A DNA stretch of 64,000 bases from Silanimonas lenta DSM 16282. Lineage in GTDB: Bacteria; Pseudomonadota; Gammaproteobacteria; Xanthomonadales; Xanthomonadaceae. The translations under genes and the position numbers were made by a program. Under the pieces are notes generated by a model that was not told the DNA's origin, ran no database searches, and saw only the letters and a list, made by a program, of their open reading frames with translations. The number at the start of each line of letters is the position of its first letter. Within the stretch, counting starts at the first letter, position 1. The DNA lies in NCBI RefSeq assembly GCF_000429065.1, contig NZ_AUBD01000008.1, forward strand, positions 1 to 64,000. The letters run 5' to 3'. Shown piece after piece: positions 24,074 through 37,057 of this stretch.

Positions 24074-24376
24074 ATGTCCCCTGCCCTCAGCTCCGCCCAG
24101 GCCCGCTACCTGCGCGGTCTCGCCCACGCACTCAGGCCGGTGGTGCTCGTCGGCGGCAAGGGAGTGACCGAGGCGCTGGTGGCCGAGACCGCGGCGGCGC
24201 TCGAGATCCACGAGCTCATCAAGGTGAAGGTGGCCGCCGAGGACCGCGAGACCCGCGATGCCATGATCGCCGCCCTGGCCGAAGGTACCGGCGCGGCGCT
24301 GGTGCAGCGCATCGGCAACATCGCGGTGCTGTACCGTGCCCGGGCCGAGAAGCCGCTGATCGCCCTGCCCCGCTGA
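24074..24376 (+). CDS. yhbY: YhbY, CRM-domain RNA-binding protein
   Basis: This 100-residue protein has a single CRM domain and associates with pre-50S ribosomal subunits in E. coli. The conserved blocks are LRGLAHALRPVVLVGGKGVT, with the GxxG loop GGKG, and IHELIKVKV plus GNIAVLYR. It is divergently transcribed from rlmE, which also acts on the 50S subunit; this pairing is widespread in gammaproteobacteria. Confidence 0.95.
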   Translation: MSPALSSAQARYLRGLAHALRPVVLVGGKGVTEALVAETAAALEIHELIKVKVAAEDRETRDAMIAALAEGTGAALVQRIGNIAVLYRARAEKPLIALPR

Positions 24377-24384
24377 GCCCCGGC

Positions 24385-24765
24385 ATGCCCCTGGCCCAGG
24401 AACTCCCGGACTTCCGCTACGTGCCGCGCGGCGTCGATGCCGAGGGCCGGGTCACCCTGAACGAGCGCTGCTTCTCGGCGAGCTTCCTCGTTTCTGCCGA
24501 GGTGCTGGTGGAGCACTGGCGGCCGCGCCGGGTGGCCGAGCTGGTTCCCGAAGACCTCGAGCCCGCCTTCGCGCTCGCCCCCGCGGTGCTGCTGCTCGGC
24601 ACCGGGACCCGCCACGCCTTCCCGGCGCCCGCCGTGCTGGCCGCGGCGCTCACCCGCGGCATCGGCCTCGAGGCCATGGACAACGCCGCCGCGGCCCGCA
24701 CCTTCGCCGTGCTGGCCGGCGAAGGCCGGCGGGTGGTGGCGGCCTTCCTGATCGACGCCGGCTGA
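24385..24765 (+). CDS. Mth938-like domain protein (DUF498/NDUFAF3 family)
   Basis: This 126-residue protein has the single-domain fold of the Mth938/NDUFAF3 family: FSASFLVSAEVLVEHWRP, then PAVLLLGTGTRHAFP and GIGLEAMDNAAAARTFAVLAGEG. In mitochondria the homologue assists complex I assembly; bacterial members have no settled role. It starts 8 nt after yhbY and is probably co-transcribed with it. The downstream nlpD gene points toward it. Confidence 0.88.
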   Translation: MPLAQELPDFRYVPRGVDAEGRVTLNERCFSASFLVSAEVLVEHWRPRRVAELVPEDLEPAFALAPAVLLLGTGTRHAFPAPAVLAAALTRGIGLEAMDNAAAARTFAVLAGEGRRVVAAFLIDAG

Positions 24766-24779
24766 AAGGCGCCGGGCGC

Positions 24780-25721
24780 TCAGCGCGCCGGCAGCAGCGG
24801 CAGCGGGTCGACCGGGCGGCCGTTGCGGCGGATCTCGAAATGCAGCATGTCGCGGCTGGTGCCGGTACGGCCCAGCTCGGCGATCTGCTGCCCGGCGCTG
24901 ACCGTGGCGCCCTCGGCCACCAGCCGCCGGCGGTTGTGGCCGTAGGCCGAGAGCCATTCGTCGTCGTGCTTGATGATGATGAGCTCGCCATAGCCCACCA
25001 GCCCGGCACCGGAGTAGACCACGGTGCCCGCCGCGGCGGCGCGCACCGGCTGGCCGGCGGTGCCGGCGATGGCGATGCCCTGCCGGGCCTTGTCGCCTTC
25101 GGCATAGCGCGAGACCACCTGGCCCTGGGTGGGCCACTGCCACTGGCCGGGGCGGAACACGGCGGCGCCGGGGGTCGCCGGAGGCACGGGACCCGCGGGC
25201 GGCGAGGGTGCGGGCGTGGCCACGGCAGGCGGCGCGCTGGCGGGCGGCGGGGAGGCGGCCGCGGGAGCCGGAGCCGGGGCGGCGACCGGCGGCGGGGGAG
25301 GCGGAGATGGCGCCGGACGCGGGGTGGACGGGGCGGGGCTCGCAGGCGGCGGGGGCGGTGCCTGTACCACCGCGCCGGCCGACCCTGCCGGGCCGCGCGG
25401 GATCGGCGGCGGGGCGGCCGGGGCCGGCGGCGAGAGCCGCAGCACCTGCCCGACGCGGATGAGGTAAGGCTCGGGGATGTCGTTCCAGCGTGCCAGCTCG
25501 CGCCAGTCGAGCCGGTTGCGGAAAGCGATGCCATAGAGGGTGTCGCCGGCCCTGACCTCATAGGTGGGGCCTGCCGGGACTGGCGCGCTGGCCGGGCGCG
25601 GAGCTGGCGCCGGGCGCGGAGACGCGGCCGGCGCCGGTTCCTCGCGCACCACGGTGGTGGTCGCGCAGGCGGCCAGCAGCAGGGGCAGGAAGAGCACTCC
25701 GAGCAAGGGTTTCCGCATCAA
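24780..25721 (-). CDS. nlpD: NlpD-like lipoprotein (LysM plus LytM/M23 domain)
   Basis: This 313-residue lipoprotein has a signal peptide with lipobox LLAAC. A LysM domain follows ([20 protein letters not shown] to VGQVLRL). A very long Pro/Ala linker leads to a C-terminal M23-type domain ending [19 protein letters not shown]. The peptidase motif is degenerate, as expected for NlpD, which activates the amidase AmiC at the division septum rather than cutting peptidoglycan itself. It overlaps pcm by 4 nt. In many relatives rpoS follows nlpD; here the neighbour is a convergent gene and rpoS is absent. Confidence 0.92.
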   Translation of the reverse strand: MMRKPLLGVLFLPLLLAACATTTVVREEPAPAASPRPAPAPRPASAPVPAGPTYEVRAGDTLYGIAFRNRLDWRELARWNDIPEPYLIRVGQVLRLSPPAPAAPPPIPRGPAGSAGAVVQAPPPPPASPAPSTPRPAPSPPPPPPVAAPAPAPAAASPPPASAPPAVATPAPSPPAGPVPPATPGAAVFRPGQWQWPTQGQVVSRYAEGDKARQGIAIAGTAGQPVRAAAAGTVVYSGAGLVGYGELIIIKHDDEWLSAYGHNRRRLVAEGATVSAGQQIAELGRTGTSRDMLHFEIRRNGRPVDPLPLLPAR

Positions 25722-26392
25722 CGCACTCCCGGCAGCAGGGGCACGAAGACCACCGCGCCCAGATCGTCCTGTTCGATGCCCGCCGGCCCCTTGCGCAGGC
25801 GCAGCAGGCGCTGTTCGTTGGCCCCGCCCACCGGCGCCACGAGGACGCCCCCCTCCCCGAGCTGCCCGAGCAGGGCCGGCTCCAGGGCCGCGCCCCCGGC
25901 AGTGACGAGAATGGCGTCGAAGGGAGCGTGCTCGCTCCAGCCGAGACGGCCATCGTCGTGGCGCGAGCGGATGTCGAGGCCGAGCTGGCGGAACCGCCGG
26001 CGGGCATCGCGCAACAGGGCCTCGATGCGCTCGACGGTGAAGACTTCGATCCCCAGGCTGGCGAGCAGCGCGGCCTGATAGCCGCTGCCAGTGCCGATCT
26101 CCAGCACCCGCCGCGGCAGGCCGGCCTCGAGCAGGGCCTCGGTCATCCTCGCCACCACCGCGGGCTGCGAGATGGTCTGGCCGAGGCCGATCGGCAGGGC
26201 GGTGTCCTCATAGGCTCGGCTGGCGAGCGCCTCGTCGATGAACTGGTGGCGTGGCAGGGTGCCGATGGCCTGCAGCACCCGCTCGTCGCGGATGCCCTGC
26301 TCGCGCAGGCGCTGCACCAGGCGGTCGCGGGCCCGCTGCCCGGTCATGCCAAGGCCCCTGGCCTCCGGCTGCAGCTTGAGGCGCGGCATCAT
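25718..26392 (-). CDS. pcm: Protein-L-isoaspartate O-methyltransferase
   Basis: Pcm repairs isoaspartyl damage in aged proteins using SAM. The 224-residue protein contains [20 protein letters not shown], the QTISQP substrate loop and the SAM motif [16 protein letters not shown]. Another conserved block is [14 protein letters not shown] 26392 overlaps the surE stop (ATGA), and the next codon is also ATG. It belongs to the surE-pcm-nlpD unit. Confidence 0.96.
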   Translation of the reverse strand: MMPRLKLQPEARGLGMTGQRARDRLVQRLREQGIRDERVLQAIGTLPRHQFIDEALASRAYEDTALPIGLGQTISQPAVVARMTEALLEAGLPRRVLEIGTGSGYQAALLASLGIEVFTVERIEALLRDARRRFRQLGLDIRSRHDDGRLGWSEHAPFDAILVTAGGAALEPALLGQLGEGGVLVAPVGGANEQRLLRLRKGPAGIEQDDLGAVVFVPLLPGVR

Positions 26393-27165
26393 GCCCGGCC
26401 AAGCCCCTGGGCAAGGCCGTCCACCCAGCCGGCCACGGTCTCGAGGGCCTGGTAGCGGGTGAGATCGACGTGGATCGGGGTGATCGAGACGCAACCGCGG
26501 CGCACGGCATCGAAATCGGTGCCGGGGCCGGCGTCCTGCTCGGGGCCGGCGGGGCCGATCCACCACACCGGACGGCCGCGCGGATCGCACTGCTGCACGC
26601 AGGGCTCGGCGCGATGGCGATGGCCGAGGCGCGTCACCTCGAAGCCCGCCAGCGCTGCCCAGGGCCGGTCCGGCACATTGACGTTGAGGATGGTGTCGGC
26701 CGGCAGCGGATCGGCCACGAGGCGGCGCACCAGTTCCACCGCCACGCGGGCGGCAGTGTCGAAATGCCGCGGCTCGTGGCCATTGCCCACCAGTGACATG
26801 GCGATGGCCGGAAGGCCGAGGAAACGCCCCTCCATCGCCGCCGCCACGGTGCCGGAGTAGATCACGTCATCGCCCAGATTGGCAGCGTTGTTGATGCCGG
26901 AGACCACGATGTCGGGCTGCTCGTCGAGCAGGCCGGCGAGCGCCAGGTGCACGCAGTCGGTGGGCGTGCCGGCGACACGGAAAGTGCGTCCGTCGAGGCG
27001 CTTGGCGCGGATCGGCACGTCCAGGGTGAGCGAGTTGGAAGCACCGCTGCGGTCGCGGTCCGGGGCGACGACGGTGACCTCGTGGCCGGCGGCACGGAGC
27101 CCTTCGGCGAGGGCGTGGATGCCCGGGGCATCGACACCGTCATCGTTGCTGACCAGGACGCGCAT
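26389..27165 (-). CDS. surE: 5'/3'-nucleotidase SurE
   Basis: SurE is a metal-dependent phosphatase acting on nucleoside monophosphates. The 258-residue protein starts [19 protein letters not shown] with the acidic metal site D8-D9 in NDDG. It continues with [14 protein letters not shown] (S and N ligands) and [28 protein letters not shown] near the end completes the fold. It is the first gene of surE-pcm-nlpD. In many relatives it follows truD directly; here a plus-strand Smr gene separates them. Confidence 0.97.
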   Translation of the reverse strand: MRVLVSNDDGVDAPGIHALAEGLRAAGHEVTVVAPDRDRSGASNSLTLDVPIRAKRLDGRTFRVAGTPTDCVHLALAGLLDEQPDIVVSGINNAANLGDDVIYSGTVAAAMEGRFLGLPAIAMSLVGNGHEPRHFDTAARVAVELVRRLVADPLPADTILNVNVPDRPWAALAGFEVTRLGHRHRAEPCVQQCDPRGRPVWWIGPAGPEQDAGPGTDFDAVRRGCVSITPIHVDLTRYQALETVAGWVDGLAQGLGRA

Positions 27166-27190
27166 GGGATCTCCAACCAAAGCAGGCGCC

Positions 27191-27220
27191 ATGATAGCGA
27201 ATGCCCGGAGGCGGTTTCGA
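27191..27220 (-). promoter_or_regulatory. Candidate promoter of surE-pcm-nlpD
   Basis: On the minus strand TCGAAA and TATCAT are separated by 18 nt, 25 nt upstream of the surE ATG. This fits the isolation of surE from truD by the inserted smr gene. Confidence 0.45.
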
Positions 27221-27266
27221 TGCACGGGTCGCGACAGCATCGCGGCCACTGCGCTAGCCTGCATCC

Positions 27267-27821
27267 ATGCGCCCGCGCCGCCCTGCCCCCGCCACGCCGC
27301 CCCCGAGCGAGGACATCGCCCTGTTCCACGAGGCGATCGGCCCGGTGCGGCGCATCGCGGTGGAAGCGCCGGCGGTGGAGAAGCCCAAGCCCCTGCCCGA
27401 CACCCGGCGCCACGACGAGGACGAGGCCGCCGCCCTGCGCGAGAGCCTGCGCCAGCCGCTGGACGCCATCGCCCAGGCCTTCGGCGAAGTGCTGGAGTTC
27501 CGCCGCGAGGAGGTGCCGCCACGCACCTTGAGGCGGCTGAAGCGCGGCGAATTCGCGGTGCAGGACGAACTCGACCTGCACCGGATGCGGGTGGACGAGG
27601 CCGAGGCCGCGCTGCGGGCCTTCCTCGGCGAGTCGCGCCGCCAGCAGTTCCCCTGCGTGCGTCTGGTGCACGGCAAGGGCCTGCGCTCGGAGGCCGGGCC
27701 GGTGCTGAAGGCGCTGGTCGACCGGATGCTGCGCCAGCGCGGCGACGTGCTGGCCTTCGCCTCGGCGCCCCCGGCCCAGGGCGGCACCGGCGCCACCCTG
27801 GTGCTGCTGCGCGGCCACTGA
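27267..27821 (+). CDS. Smr-domain protein (SmrB-like nuclease family)
   Basis: This 184-residue protein has a C-terminal Smr domain with [20 protein letters not shown], the DLH motif, and LVHGKGLRS, the HGKG motif. A long charged N-terminal region precedes it. SmrB-type proteins cut mRNA at collided ribosomes in E. coli; many single-domain Smr proteins bind or nick nucleic acid. DLH and HGKG are both intact, so nuclease activity is plausible. The gene lies on the plus strand between truD and surE and converges on truD. Confidence 0.9.
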   Translation: MRPRRPAPATPPPSEDIALFHEAIGPVRRIAVEAPAVEKPKPLPDTRRHDEDEAAALRESLRQPLDAIAQAFGEVLEFRREEVPPRTLRRLKRGEFAVQDELDLHRMRVDEAEAALRAFLGESRRQQFPCVRLVHGKGLRSEAGPVLKALVDRMLRQRGDVLAFASAPPAQGGTGATLVLLRGH

Positions 27822-27851
27822 AGCCCGGGCCACGGAACTGCGGGCGCTTTT

Positions 27852-28934
27852 TCAGTCGCCCCCGCTGTCCTCGGTCTCGCCTTCGCCCCCCTCGCCGCAA
27901 AGTTCCGCCAGCACCGCGGTGGCATAGGCGCCGGGTGGCAGGAAAAAGCGCAGTTCCAGGGCCGCATCGCCCTGCCATGTCCAGGCGAGCCCCTGCGGAC
28001 GCAGGCGCAGGCTGCGGCGCTCCTGCGCCAGCCCGGCCCGTTCCAGTCCCGCGCACAGTGCCGGTTCCGCCGCCGCCACCGCGCGTTCGATCGCCCCGGC
28101 CGCGCCGCTCGTGCGTGGCTCGCCCCGGCCCCAGAGCGGGCCGGTGGGATGCAGATCGAAGGCTGCCACCCGGGCCTCGATCTCCGGCGTGAGCGGCTCG
28201 GGGCCGAACACGCTGCGCCGGCCGTCCAGCATCAGCACCTCGCCCTCGATCGCCCGCTCCCAGCTGCCGTCGGCCACGCGTTGCCCGAGCACGCGGTTGA
28301 ACAGTTCCGAACGCACGGCCGAAAGCAGCATCGAGCGGGTCTCGCGGCCCACCCGGGCACCGGCGAACAGGCGCCGCGCCTGACCGACGTTGTCGCCGAA
28401 GCGGCCGAAGCGCTGCAGGCCGAAGCGGTTGGGCACGCCGCGCGCGGCGATGGTGGCGAGCCGCGCCTCGATGGCGGCGCGGACCGCCGCGTCCATCGCC
28501 TGCCCCTGGGGGCCGCGCAGCTCGCGCAGCACCAGGGTGAAGGCGTTGCCGGAAAGCCCGCCGCGCGGCAGCTTGCGGGCATGCCAGTCGGCGGAGAGCA
28601 CCACGAGCCCCTCGCCCTCCAGCGCCTCCGTCGCCGGAGACTGGCGCTTCGGCAGGTGCACGGTGAAGCGCTGCCGGGTCACGGCCTGCCGGTCCTTGAG
28701 GCCGGCGTAGCCGATCGCCACCGGGGCCACGCCTGCCCAGCGGCACAGGCGCTGCACCACCTCGCGGGTGGCGAGGCCGCGCTTCTCGATCCATAGCAGC
28801 AGGTGTTCGCCCCGGCCGGTGGCCGGCTCCGCCGCCCGTTCCTCGACGCGGAAATCCTCCGGCGCTGCCTTGATCCGCGCCGAGCAGACCGGGGCACCGT
28901 ATGCCCCGGTGCGTGCCGCCGCGTCGCCGCTCAT
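27852..28934 (-). CDS. truD: tRNA pseudouridine(13) synthase
   Basis: TruD isomerises U13 in tRNA-Glu. The 360-residue protein has the catalytic motif [14 protein letters not shown] with the family Asp, the N-terminal DFRVEE and the C-terminal [15 protein letters not shown] 28934 overlaps the ispF stop (ATGA). The fusion or insertion domain between the two halves is of normal size. It ends the eno-ftsB-ispD-ispF-truD series on the minus strand. Confidence 0.96.
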   Translation of the reverse strand: MSGDAAARTGAYGAPVCSARIKAAPEDFRVEERAAEPATGRGEHLLLWIEKRGLATREVVQRLCRWAGVAPVAIGYAGLKDRQAVTRQRFTVHLPKRQSPATEALEGEGLVVLSADWHARKLPRGGLSGNAFTLVLRELRGPQGQAMDAAVRAAIEARLATIAARGVPNRFGLQRFGRFGDNVGQARRLFAGARVGRETRSMLLSAVRSELFNRVLGQRVADGSWERAIEGEVLMLDGRRSVFGPEPLTPEIEARVAAFDLHPTGPLWGRGEPRTSGAAGAIERAVAAAEPALCAGLERAGLAQERRSLRLRPQGLAWTWQGDAALELRFFLPPGAYATAVLAELCGEGGEGETEDSGGD

Positions 28935-29413
28935 GCCCGCTCCAGCAGCACCACGGCCATGGCCGCCAGGCCCTCGCCGCGGCCGGTGAAGCCGAGTTTC
29001 TCGGTGGTGGTGGCCTTGACCGACACGGCGTCCAGCCCGATGCCGAGTTCGCCGGCCAGGGCGGCGCGGATGGCCGGCGCATGCGGGCCCACCTTCGGGC
29101 GCTCGCCGATCACCGTCGCATCGACATTGCCCACGCGGTAGCCGCGCGCGGCGGCCAGCGCCGCGCAATGCGCGAGGAAGCGGCGCGAGTCGGCGCCCTT
29201 CCACTGCGGGTCGGAGGGCGGGAAGTGCACGCCGATGTCGCCGAGCGCCAAGGCGCCGAGGATGGCGTCGCACAGGGCATGGATCAGCACGTCGCCGTCG
29301 GAGTGGGCGACGATGCCCTGCGTGTGCGGTATGCGAACGCCGCCCAGCACCACGTGGTCGCCGGGGCCGAAGGCATGCACGTCGAAGCCCTGGCCGATGC
29401 GGATGCTGCCCAT
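28931..29413 (-). CDS. ispF: 2-C-methyl-D-erythritol 2,4-cyclodiphosphate synthase
   Basis: IspF closes the cyclodiphosphate ring in the MEP isoprenoid route. The 160-residue protein shows the zinc ligands D9 and H11 in GFDVH. It also has [25 protein letters not shown] and [15 protein letters not shown]. It lies 10 nt after ispD, the enzyme two steps earlier. Confidence 0.97.
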   Translation of the reverse strand: MGSIRIGQGFDVHAFGPGDHVVLGGVRIPHTQGIVAHSDGDVLIHALCDAILGALALGDIGVHFPPSDPQWKGADSRRFLAHCAALAAARGYRVGNVDATVIGERPKVGPHAPAIRAALAGELGIGLDAVSVKATTTEKLGFTGRGEGLAAMAVVLLERA

Positions 29414-29423
29414 GCGCCCTCCT

Positions 29424-30122
29424 TCAGGCCTGCCCGCCGCCCATGCGGCGCAGCAGGGATTCGGCCACCGCGAGGTCGGCCGGGGTGGTGATCTTGAGAT
29501 TGTCCTCCGCGCCTTCCACCAGCAGCGGCTTCAGGCCGAGGCGTTCCATCGCCATGGCCTCGTCGGTGACGAGGACACCGGCGCGGAAGGCGGCCTCCAG
29601 CGCCCGCACCAGGCTGCCGCGGCGGAAGGCCTGCGGGGTCAGGGCACGCCAGAGCGTGCTGCGCGGCACCGTGGCCTCGACCCGGCCCTCCCCGTCCGCC
29701 CGCTTCAGGGTATCGCGCACCGGGGCCGCCAGCAGGGCGCCCACCGGATCGCTCCTGAGCGCGGCGAACAGGCGGGAAAGATCGATGGCCTTGAGGCAGG
29801 GACGCGCGGCATCGTGCACCAGCACCCAGCCGTCCTCGGCCACGGTGGCCGGCAGGGCGCGCAGGGCCGAGAGCACCGAGTCGGCGCGCTCGCCGCCGCC
29901 AAGGCAGGTCAGCACCGGCTTGCCCTCCAGCTCGCGCCAGCCGGGCCAGTGGGGGTCGCCCGGGGCCAGGGCCACCATCGCCCCGCTCACCGCCGGATGC
30001 GCCAGCAGCGCGCGCAGGGTGTGCTCGATCACCGGCCGCCCCAGCAGGGGCAGGTACTGCTTCGGCACCTCGCCGCCGAAGCGGCGGCCCAGGCCCGCGG
30101 CCGGCACCACCACCCAGCTCAT
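29424..30122 (-). CDS. ispD: 2-C-methyl-D-erythritol 4-phosphate cytidylyltransferase
   Basis: IspD transfers CMP to MEP. The 232-residue protein has the nucleotide-binding start [20 protein letters not shown] and the core motifs [12 protein letters not shown] and [19 protein letters not shown] follows. It overlaps ftsB by 4 nt and precedes ispF by 10 nt, the standard proteobacterial pair. Confidence 0.97.
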   Translation of the reverse strand: MSWVVVPAAGLGRRFGGEVPKQYLPLLGRPVIEHTLRALLAHPAVSGAMVALAPGDPHWPGWRELEGKPVLTCLGGGERADSVLSALRALPATVAEDGWVLVHDAARPCLKAIDLSRLFAALRSDPVGALLAAPVRDTLKRADGEGRVEATVPRSTLWRALTPQAFRRGSLVRALEAAFRAGVLVTDEAMAMERLGLKPLLVEGAEDNLKITTPADLAVAESLLRRMGGGQA

Positions 30123-30451
30123 CGTCCCGGCTCGCCCTCGTCGGCCGCCGGCGCCGGGCGGCTGCCCGGTAGCTCCTCGACCACCCGGTAGAAGGTCTCG
30201 CCCGGCTTGATCATGCCGAGCTCGGCGCGGGCCCGGTCCTCCACCGCGGCCTCGCCGGATTTCAGCTCGGCCACGTCGGCGGCCAGGGCCTGGTTGCGCT
30301 GCTCGAGGCGGGCATTCTCGGCCCGCTGGGCCGCGATCCTGTCCTGCAGCCGGGCCACCTGCAGGCGCCCGCCTTCCCCGCGCTCGAGCTGCCAGAGCAG
30401 CGAAAGCGCGATGGCAAGCAGCACGGCATGCGGCAGCCAGCGGCGGATCAC
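30119..30451 (-). CDS. ftsB: Cell-division protein FtsB
   Basis: This 110-residue bitopic protein belongs to the septal FtsQLB complex. It has a short cytoplasmic start, one membrane helix ([17 protein letters not shown]), and a periplasmic coiled coil ([32 protein letters not shown]). The family ending [18 protein letters not shown] is followed by a small Pro-rich tail. It lies between eno and ispD, its usual place. Confidence 0.95.
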   Translation of the reverse strand: MIRRWLPHAVLLAIALSLLWQLERGEGGRLQVARLQDRIAAQRAENARLEQRNQALAADVAELKSGEAAVEDRARAELGMIKPGETFYRVVEELPGSRPAPAADEGEPGR

Positions 30452-30482
30452 GCGCAGGACCGGCTCAGGGAAACCGGCGGGA

Positions 30483-31820
<1,338 letters not shown>

Positions 31821-32656
31821 TCAGAGCAGCGAGGCGTCGCGGGCGAGCGCGCGCTTGGCGACCTGGTCGATCTCGACCAGGGTCTCCAGCAGGGCCTTCA
31901 TCTTGCCCAGCGGCCAGGCGTTCGGGCCGTCGGAGAGGGCCTTCTCCGGGTCCGGGTGGGTCTCGGCGAACAGGCCGGCCACGCCCACGGCCACGGCGGC
32001 GCGGGCCAGCACCGGCACGAACTCGCGCTGGCCACCCGAGCGGCCGTCGAGACCACCGGGTTGCTGCACCGAATGGGTGGCATCGAACACCACCGGGCAG
32101 CCGGTGTCGCGCATCACCGCGAGGCTGCGCATGTCGGAGACGAGGTTGTTGTAGCCGAAGCTCACGCCACGCTCGCAGGCCATGATCTGGCGGTTCCCGG
32201 TGGCGAGCGCCTTGGCGGTGACGTGCTTCATCTCCCAGGGCGAGAGGAACTGCCCTTTCTTGATGTTCACCGGCCGCCCGGCGCGCGCCACCTTCTGGAT
32301 GAAGTCGGTCTGGCGGCAGAGGAAGGCCGGGGTCTGCAGCACGTCGACCACGCTGGCCACCTCCTCCATCGGGGTGTACTCATGCACGTCGGTGAGCACC
32401 GGCACGCCGACCTGGCGCTTCACCTCGGCGAGCACCTTGAGTCCTTCCTCCATGCCGGGGCCGCGGAAGCTCGTCGCCGAGGTGCGGTTGGCCTTGTCGA
32501 AGCTGGACTTGAAGATGAAGGGCATGCCCAGCGCCGAGGTGATCTCCTTCAGCCGTCCGGCCACCTCGACCTGCAGTTCCAGCGATTCGATGACGCAGGG
32601 ACCGGCGATCAGGAACAGGGGCCTGTCCAGCCCGACCTCGAAGCCGCAGAGCTCCA

Positions 32657-32657
<1 letters not shown>
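31821..32657 (-). CDS. kdsA: 3-deoxy-8-phosphooctulonate (KDO-8-phosphate) synthase
   Basis: KdsA condenses PEP with arabinose 5-phosphate for lipopolysaccharide core synthesis. The 278-residue TIM barrel has [43 protein letters not shown] and [13 protein letters not shown]. The short insert [16 protein letters not shown] is a normal family loop. Its ATG shares one base with the pyrG stop, so the two are coupled. pyrG-kdsA-eno is a common proteobacterial order. Confidence 0.97.
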
Positions 32658-34345
<1,688 letters not shown>

Positions 34346-34390
34346 CTACCGACCCCCCGGCGAGAACGCGACTTCGCCCCGGGCAACGCC

Positions 34391-34822
34391 TCAGCCCGCC
34401 GGGAACAACTGCTCCACCAGCTCATTCACCTTGCGCTCGGCGTCGATGAACTTCCCCATGTTCGCGCCGCCGCGGGTCGAGTCGTAGCGCGCCGAGCCCC
34501 CTTGGATGCCGTCGCGATACACGTTGACCTCGGCGTAGGACAGGTAGATGGTCAGGTCCCAGCTCCAGCGGGCAAGGTAGGTCACGGTCACGGGGCAAAC
34601 GGTGGTCGGCGAACCGGCCGGCTTGACCTCGGGCTGGAAACCCTTGCGGCGCAGTGAGGCCACTAGTTCATCCCGGAACCCCTGGCGGACCGACGGGGCA
34701 TCGACGATGCAGACCTGCTGGCCGGACGGCAGCCCGACGACCGGACGGACGTCCTGCTTGATGGCACAGGCGGCGAGGACTAAGGCCGGGAAAACGAACG
34801 CGACACGCGAGATCAGATGCAT
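34391..34822 (-). CDS. Sbal_3080-family lipoprotein
   Basis: This 143-residue lipoprotein has the signal LISRVAFVFPALVLAAC with lipobox LAAC. The mature part holds AIKQDVRPV, VCIVDAPSVRQGF, WSWDLTIYLSYAEVNVYRDG and a highly conserved GGANMGKFIDAERKVNELVEQLF. This pattern is that of a small uncharacterised proteobacterial lipoprotein family named after Shewanella Sbal_3080. A good AAGGA ribosome site precedes ATG 34822. It is divergent from parE. Function unknown; the envelope location is inferred from the lipobox. Confidence 0.82.
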   Translation of the reverse strand: MHLISRVAFVFPALVLAACAIKQDVRPVVGLPSGQQVCIVDAPSVRQGFRDELVASLRRKGFQPEVKPAGSPTTVCPVTVTYLARWSWDLTIYLSYAEVNVYRDGIQGGSARYDSTRGGANMGKFIDAERKVNELVEQLFPAG

Positions 34823-35007
34823 GGTCCTTCCTTGAAAGTCTTCGGGGTGGTCGAGCGACGCTACAGGATGGGCGGAGGCGAGGGCAAGACGCATCGCCCG
34901 CGGCCGCCTTGACCCCACCCTCCCCCGCCCGCATCCTGCCGCCCTCCGGCGCGAGAGCCACCTCCGGTGGCCAGGCGCCCTCCCGACCCGTAGATCCCCT
35001 CCCTCGC

Positions 35008-36909
35008 ATGAGCTCCCGCTACAACGCCGCCGACATCGAAGTCCTCTCCGGTCTCGACCCGGTCAAGCGCCGCCCCGGCATGTACACCGACACCTCGCGC
35101 CCCAACCATCTGGCGCAGGAGGTGATCGACAACGCCGTGGACGAGGCCCTGGCCGGCCATGCGAAGACGGTGGAGGTGGTGCTGTACGCCGACGGCAGCT
35201 GCGAGGTGAACGACGACGGCCGCGGCATGCCGGTGGACCTCCACCCCGAGGAGAAGATCCCCGGCGTCGAGTTGATCCTCACCCGCCTGCATGCGGGCGG
35301 CAAGTTCAGCAACAAGAACTACGCCTTCTCTGGCGGCCTGCACGGCGTGGGTGTTTCGGTGGTGAACGCGCTCTCCACCCGAGTGGTCGTACAGATCCGC
35401 CGCGATGGCCATGAATACCGCATGGAGTTCCGCAATGGCGAGCGCTTCTCGCCGCTGGAGACCATCGGCACGGTGGGCAAGCGCAACACCGGCACCCGGG
35501 TGCGTTTCTGGGCCGATCCAAAGTACTTCGACAGCCCGAAGTTCAATGTGCGCGCCTTGCGCCATCTGCTGCGCGCCAAGGCCGTGCTCTGCCCCGGACT
35601 CAAGGTCACGCTGTTCGAGGAGGCGAGCGGCGAACGCCACGAGTGGTTTTACGAGGACGGCCTGCGCGACTACCTGAAGGGCGAACTGGTCGCCCGTGGC
35701 GGCGAGCCGGACTGGCTGCCGGCCGAGCTGTTCGTGGGCCGGCTGGCCAAGGAAGGCGAGAGGGTGGAATGGGCCATGGCCTGGACCCCGGAAGGCGAAC
35801 TGCCGCAGGAGAGCTACGTCAACCTGATTCCCACCGCGCAGCACGGCACGCACGTGAACGGCCTGCGCTCCGGCATCACCGATGCCCTGCGCGAGTTCTG
35901 CGATTTCCGCAACCTGCTGCCGCGCGGTGTGAAGCTGGCGCCGGAGGATGTCTGGGACCGCGCCAGCTTCATCCTCAGCCTGAAGATGGGCGACCCGCAG
36001 TTCAGCGGCCAGACCAAGGAGCGCCTCTCCTCGCGGCAGGCCGCGGCCTTCGTCGAGGGCGCGGCGCATGATGCCTTCTCGCTCTGGCTGAACCAGCACG
36101 TCGAACAGGGCGAGGCCATCGCCCAGCTGGCCATCGCCCGCGCCCAGGCGCGGCTCAAGACCGAAAAGCAGGTGGTGCGCAAGAAGGTCACGCAAGGCCC
36201 CGCCCTGCCCGGCAAGCTGGCCGACTGCATCCTGCAGGACCTCTCGCGCACCGAGCTCTTCCTCGTCGAGGGCGACTCGGCCGGCGGCAGCGCCAAGCAG
36301 GCGCGTGACAAGGACTTCCAGGCCATCCTGCCGCTGCGCGGCAAGATCCTGAACACTTGGGAAGTGGAGAGCGGCTCGGTGCTGGGCTCGCAGGAGGTGC
36401 ACGACCTCGCCGTGGCCATCGGCTGCGATCCTGGCGTGGAAAACCTCGACGGCCTGCGCTACGGCAAGATCATCATCCTCGCCGACGCCGATTCCGACGG
36501 CCTGCACATCGCCACCCTGCTCTCGGCCCTGTTCCTCAGGCATTTCCCCGCCCTGGTGCGCGCCGGCCACGTGTTCGTGGCCATGCCGCCGCTGTTCCGC
36601 ATCGACGTGGGCAAGCAGGTGTTCTATGCCCTGGACGAGGAAGAGAAGCGCCTGCTGCTGGAGCGGATCGAGCGCGAGAAGCTCCGCGGGCAGGTCACGG
36701 TGACGCGCTTCAAGGGCCTGGGCGAGATGAACCCCGCGCAGCTGCGCGAATCGACCATCCACCCGGATACGCGCCGGCTGGTGCAGTTGACGGTGGAAGA
36801 TGACGGGGAGACCAGCGCGCTGATGGACATGCTGCTCAGCAAGAAGCGCGCCGCGGACCGCAAGGCCTGGCTCGAGGCCAAGGGCGACCTGGCCTCGCTG
36901 GAGGTATAG
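35008..36909 (+). CDS. parE: DNA topoisomerase IV subunit B
   Basis: ParE is the ATPase subunit of topoisomerase IV, which unlinks daughter chromosomes. The 633-residue protein has the GHKL site (VIDNAVDEALAG, VNDDGRGMPVDLH, GGLHGVGVSVVNAL). The TOPRIM domain has FLVEGDSAGGSAKQARD and ADADSDGLHI. ParE-type features are the length (about 630) and the RFKGLGEMNPAQL/LRESTI end. parC is not adjacent. ATG 35008 gives the conserved YNAADIEVLSGLDPVKRRPGMY start. Confidence 0.97.
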   Translation: MSSRYNAADIEVLSGLDPVKRRPGMYTDTSRPNHLAQEVIDNAVDEALAGHAKTVEVVLYADGSCEVNDDGRGMPVDLHPEEKIPGVELILTRLHAGGKFSNKNYAFSGGLHGVGVSVVNALSTRVVVQIRRDGHEYRMEFRNGERFSPLETIGTVGKRNTGTRVRFWADPKYFDSPKFNVRALRHLLRAKAVLCPGLKVTLFEEASGERHEWFYEDGLRDYLKGELVARGGEPDWLPAELFVGRLAKEGERVEWAMAWTPEGELPQESYVNLIPTAQHGTHVNGLRSGITDALREFCDFRNLLPRGVKLAPEDVWDRASFILSLKMGDPQFSGQTKERLSSRQAAAFVEGAAHDAFSLWLNQHVEQGEAIAQLAIARAQARLKTEKQVVRKKVTQGPALPGKLADCILQDLSRTELFLVEGDSAGGSAKQARDKDFQAILPLRGKILNTWEVESGSVLGSQEVHDLAVAIGCDPGVENLDGLRYGKIIILADADSDGLHIATLLSALFLRHFPALVRAGHVFVAMPPLFRIDVGKQVFYALDEEEKRLLLERIEREKLRGQVTVTRFKGLGEMNPAQLRESTIHPDTRRLVQLTVEDDGETSALMDMLLSKKRAADRKAWLEAKGDLASLEV

Positions 36910-36918
36910 GGGCGGATC

Positions 36919-37011
36919 TCAGGCCGAGGCTTCGGCCTTCGACATGGCCAGCATCAGCACGGCCACGAGGCCGGCGACGAGGAGGCGGGCGAGGGACAGT
37001 CCGGGGGTCAT
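36919..37011 (-). CDS. Possible 30-residue membrane peptide
   Basis: A 30-codon frame on the minus strand reads MTPGLSLARLLVAGLVAVLM and then LAMSKAEASA. It is a single hydrophobic helix with a small polar tail. GGAG stands about 8 nt before the ATG. It sits between the 3' end of parE and a short AT-rich region that contains direct repeats and could hold its promoter. No family is recognised. It is offered because helix, ribosome site and upstream AT-rich DNA coincide. Confidence 0.45.
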   Translation of the reverse strand: MTPGLSLARLLVAGLVAVLMLAMSKAEASA

Positions 37012-37057
37012 GGCGGGGCTCCGTGCACCGGGGTGGGCGGGACCCCGGTTAACGATA

